From Chitinophagales bacterium (lineage in GTDB: Bacteria; Bacteroidota; Bacteroidia; Chitinophagales; Chitinophagaceae), in NCBI GenBank assembly GCA_017303395.1, contig JAFLBN010000005.1, forward strand, positions 1 to 64,000: 64,000 nucleotides of DNA, given 5' to 3'. The notes under the pieces were generated by a model, which saw only the letters and a list, made by a program, of their open reading frames with translations, was not told the DNA's origin and did not search any database. The first letter of the stretch is position 1. The number at the start of each line of letters is the position of its first letter. Shown in pieces: positions 61,627 to 64,000 of this stretch. A program made the position numbers and the translations under genes.

Positions 61627-63327
61627 CTAAACCTGAAACAGGCCCAATTCAACCACATCGTTTGGTGTATTCAAAAACCAATATTCTCCTTTATCTCTTA
61701 TCAGTGCATCTATAGCGGCAGGTAGCTTCCTGCTATATTGCAATTCTGCATCGCTTACCACACCTGCATTTCGCATAGCAGTTATCTCATCTATACTCAA
61801 TATACTCAGGCTATCCAGTTGTGTTATCAGCTGTGCTTTCTTCTTCATCAGTGCATCACCGCTGTATTGCTTATCCACAAAATCCAGCGCCATTCGCCTG
61901 CGGATGAACACAGGCATACCTGCCTGCTTACCAGTTGCATACTCATTCAGCAAATCGGCAGATGTCTTAATACGAAATTGTGTTGGTTTTAATACCCTGA
62001 ACGGATATTCGACCGGATGTACTGTACCTGCTATAGCACCGGCATTACGATAGGCAATAATATCCCGCAGTGTATCAGTTATCACTTTATCAAATACATG
62101 ATTACTGATATTGCTGATAAACTTGTATAACCTTTCCTGATCTATAGCCTTTGCAACCCCACTCTGCGCTTCTTCCGTTTTCTGCAAGTGCAGCGCTTCT
62201 ATAATAAGGCTCATTACCTGTGCGCATACATCTCGGTGATGACTATTGATGCTTACATCAGGATTTACAATCTGTATAGGCGAACCATCTTTCAGTTTAT
62301 CCTGCGGTACTATAATGTGCTGTCCGGGATTGCGGCTTATCTGTCCGCTTCCGTGACAGCTACCACAAGACACCAGTTCCACGCCGTTAGGGCAACTGTC
62401 ACAATCCTGCTGCACCTGTCCAAGCCCACGGCAATCGGGGCAGTCTGTACTTGCCTCTACAATAAAAGGGTGAGATGCTTCTTTATCTACCAACTGTGCG
62501 GCACTGTATGCACTTATAAAATCATCGGCAGCGGCTTTTGCTTTACTATAATAGCTATCGTAATAGCCTTGTGTATTCCAGACGCCACCTGCGATGCTAA
62601 TAGGCAAGCGGCCAAGCATGTGTGCATAGTAGCCGTGCGCATCTTCCTGCGAGAGATAATATTTCTTCTCTTCAGGTTTGTAACTGAATCGCCAGATGGT
62701 CTGCTTATCTACCCACCATGCATAGCCATTGCGAAGAAATACAAAGTCGTCCTGCGTCAGCAGTATGATATCTTTAGTATTTACAAACCATATATCTACC
62801 TGCAGTTTATCATCTGCCTGTGCATAGCTTGGCAATGCAGGTATGCGCAACAGTATCCCGTTCGGGTCTTCAACCATATTCCGAAAAGCTACATTGCAGA
62901 AATACCCTACTATATCGTGCCCACCGAAATGATTACCCCAGATATATTGTTCATCTTGTGCGTCTTGCAGGTTCAGGTCGTAGTTAGAATCCTGAAAGAT
63001 GGCACCGGTTATTATTTCTGTTATCTGAGCAAAAGGAGCTTTCGTCAGCGGACGATATTGGCTAAAACGCCAGTTGCGGGTTGCATCGTTCTCTCTCGGG
63101 TGGCGGCTCAGCAAATGTTTATCAAACAAGCGTTGATACTCCGGGCCATAATAGCCCTGTGGGTATATAGTACCCCCACCCGACAAATCTCTGAATGCAG
63201 GGCAAGCACCTGTAGTATGCAGGCTGATGCCATAATATACATCGCGTTTCCGTTGCAGGGATTCTGTCATTTCACGGCTCAGTTTCACCGTTTTGTTCAG
63301 TATGGCTAATACTTCGTTTGGTTGCAT
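61627..63327 (-). CDS. Phage portal-like protein with embedded DnaJ-type zinc finger
   Basis: A 566-residue protein with the broad layout of phage portals: a helical N-terminus, a beta-rich wing (about 110-240, FAQITEIITGAIFQDSNYDL, VDIWFVNTKDIILLTQDDFV), a clip/stem part (VNPDVSINSHHRDVCAQVM, KTEEAQSGVAKAIDQERLYK) and a helical crown (AQLITQLDSLSILSIDEITA). In the middle (about residues 294-330) it has CPDCRGLG, CDSC and CGSCHGSG, a DnaJ/CxxCxGxG zinc-finger pattern that is not part of usual portals. Portal identity is inferred. A structured intergenic region separates it from the gene upstream. Confidence 0.5.
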   Translation of the reverse strand: MQPNEVLAILNKTVKLSREMTESLQRKRDVYYGISLHTTGACPAFRDLSGGGTIYPQGYYGPEYQRLFDKHLLSRHPRENDATRNWRFSQYRPLTKAPFAQITEIITGAIFQDSNYDLNLQDAQDEQYIWGNHFGGHDIVGYFCNVAFRNMVEDPNGILLRIPALPSYAQADDKLQVDIWFVNTKDIILLTQDDFVFLRNGYAWWVDKQTIWRFSYKPEEKKYYLSQEDAHGYYAHMLGRLPISIAGGVWNTQGYYDSYYSKAKAAADDFISAYSAAQLVDKEASHPFIVEASTDCPDCRGLGQVQQDCDSCPNGVELVSCGSCHGSGQISRNPGQHIIVPQDKLKDGSPIQIVNPDVSINSHHRDVCAQVMSLIIEALHLQKTEEAQSGVAKAIDQERLYKFISNISNHVFDKVITDTLRDIIAYRNAGAIAGTVHPVEYPFRVLKPTQFRIKTSADLLNEYATGKQAGMPVFIRRRMALDFVDKQYSGDALMKKKAQLITQLDSLSILSIDEITAMRNAGVVSDAELQYSRKLPAAIDALIRDKGEYWFLNTPNDVVELGLFQV

Positions 63328-63373
63328 GGTAGCTTATTAGGTTTGGTTATTTGTATCTGGTAAAACAAGCAGA

Positions 63374-63445
63374 GCAGGCACTTACGGGGCGCAGTAATAT
63401 AGGTTCGGGTGCGATGCACCATAGCTGCCCGCAATAAATGCCTGC
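63374..63445 (-). promoter_or_regulatory. Nested hairpin before the portal-like gene
   Basis: The outer stem GCAGGCA (63374-63380) pairs with TGCCTGC (63439-63445), and an inner GGTGC-gat-GCACC (63408-63420) sits in the same loop. The sequence CTTACGGGGC, also found twice in the leader of paralogue B, lies on the left arm. Confidence 0.4.
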
Positions 63446-63459
63446 CCTTATGTTACTTG

Positions 63460-64000
63460 TTATAAAATGCCCGGGCAATCTGTCAGATAGAACACTTCAT
63501 TGCCGGTTGTAAACTCGGGCTTGTTGAAATCAAGCGGATCGCCTTTGAATTCCAACTGGCCTTTTTTGATTTCGAGGATGTAAGAATTACCACCGCTGCC
63601 CTGCCTTTCGTAGCTCAGGAATACATCCAGGCCTGCAGCCATAGGTTTGCCATTCTCATCTTTAGGCACTACTACACTACCATCGCAGAAGACAAACATA
63701 TAGCGCAGCATAGCGCGTTTGGTTTTCTTATCCTTCCAAAAGTCGTAGTCGAAGAACAAATTAGCAGGAACCGCTGTAGGTGTAGTAATAGCTGCTGTCT
63801 CAATGGCAATCCTATCCTGGAATGTAATGAGGCGGCTGGTAGCCATGCGTTCGCTCGGGCGGCAGTCTGCAATTTGCAGTTCTTCAAAATTCGGGTCCTG
63901 CACTTCAATATTAGCCAACGGGCTGCTGAATGTGAGGGTGTTGGCATCTATCAGTGCCTGCAAGCCTGCACAGGTAAATGGTGCCGGCAGGTCTACACTG
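63460..64000 (-). CDS. Phage-like structural protein, 5' end outside window
   Basis: The frame is open through the window end, so the gene starts further right. A TTG at 63963 is not a credible start because codons continue upstream (PAPFTCAGLQALIDAN). The visible part has beta-rich and charged segments (SRLITFQDRIAIETAAI, FFDYDFWKDKKTKRAMLRYM) and ends VFYLTDCPGIL. It precedes the portal-like gene on the same strand. No domain is recognised. Confidence 0.5.
   Translation of the reverse strand, partial: SVDLPAPFTCAGLQALIDANTLTFSSPLANIEVQDPNFEELQIADCRPSERMATSRLITFQDRIAIETAAITTPTAVPANLFFDYDFWKDKKTKRAMLRYMFVFCDGSVVVPKDENGKPMAAGLDVFLSYERQGSGGNSYILEIKKGQLEFKGDPLDFNKPEFTTGNEVFYLTDCPGIL

Noticed and set aside
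62188-63309. 373-residue plus-strand frame
   Set aside because: It is antisense to the portal-like gene, which fits the strand of the phage operon and has a coherent zinc finger.

Overview
The window looks like a chromosomal segment of a member of the Bacteroidota, most likely Chitinophagaceae or a close relative. The evidence is the many secreted proteins ending in a type IX secretion (T9SS type A) sorting domain, promoters with the Bacteroidota -7 box TAnnTTTG (for example before the desaturase and malate dehydrogenase genes), mostly absent Shine-Dalgarno sequences, LytTR regulators paired with LytS-type kinases, and families such as DUF4294 and DUF5777. The rank is an inference. No rRNA, tRNA or CRISPR array was seen.

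Positions 1-14.8 kb hold housekeeping and scattered genes: a GT-C-type membrane glycosyltransferase cut by the window start, a fatty acid desaturase, a glyoxalase-fold protein, a beta-propeller protein, a BtuF-like binding protein, cystathionine beta-synthase, malate dehydrogenase, a membrane-anchored transglutaminase-like protein, a membrane protein with HExxH, and a beta-lactamase-family hydrolase. Positions 7.4-9.0 and 11.5-24.3 kb are rich in T9SS cargo: three ELWxxDGT-repeat proteins, and a 1639-residue protein with 14 Ig-like repeats. A second cargo cluster (32.2-41.8 kb) has a chain of LamG-domain proteins built from shuffled modules.

Positions 24.7-32.1 kb form a redox and signalling locus on the minus strand. 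YceI, a propeller histidine kinase and a LytTR regulator form one tight cluster. Next, behind its own -7 box, comes an OB-fold protein, two cytochrome c lipoproteins with CX4CH haem sites, a second YceI and a DUF5777 barrel. Positions 42.9-49.1 kb are a six-gene efflux operon (TolC-like outer-membrane protein, HlyD-like adaptor, MacB/FtsX-type permease, ATPase) ending in a LytS-type kinase and a LytTR regulator.

Positions 49.2-64.0 kb look like part of a prophage or domesticated phage on the minus strand: a structural gene cut by the window end, a portal-like protein with an embedded DnaJ-type zinc finger, scaffold-like and capsid-like genes, a tail-fibre-like protein with a signal peptide, and a lysis cassette with a candidate spanin. 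This module is interrupted at 57.7-61.6 kb by cargo: a TPR histidine kinase, a small lipoprotein, and two paralogous genes for unrecognised 94/95-residue proteins. The upstream regions of these two paralogues and of a secreted protein gene 45 kb away share a precisely spaced set of sequence elements, which is the most interesting unexplained signal in the window.
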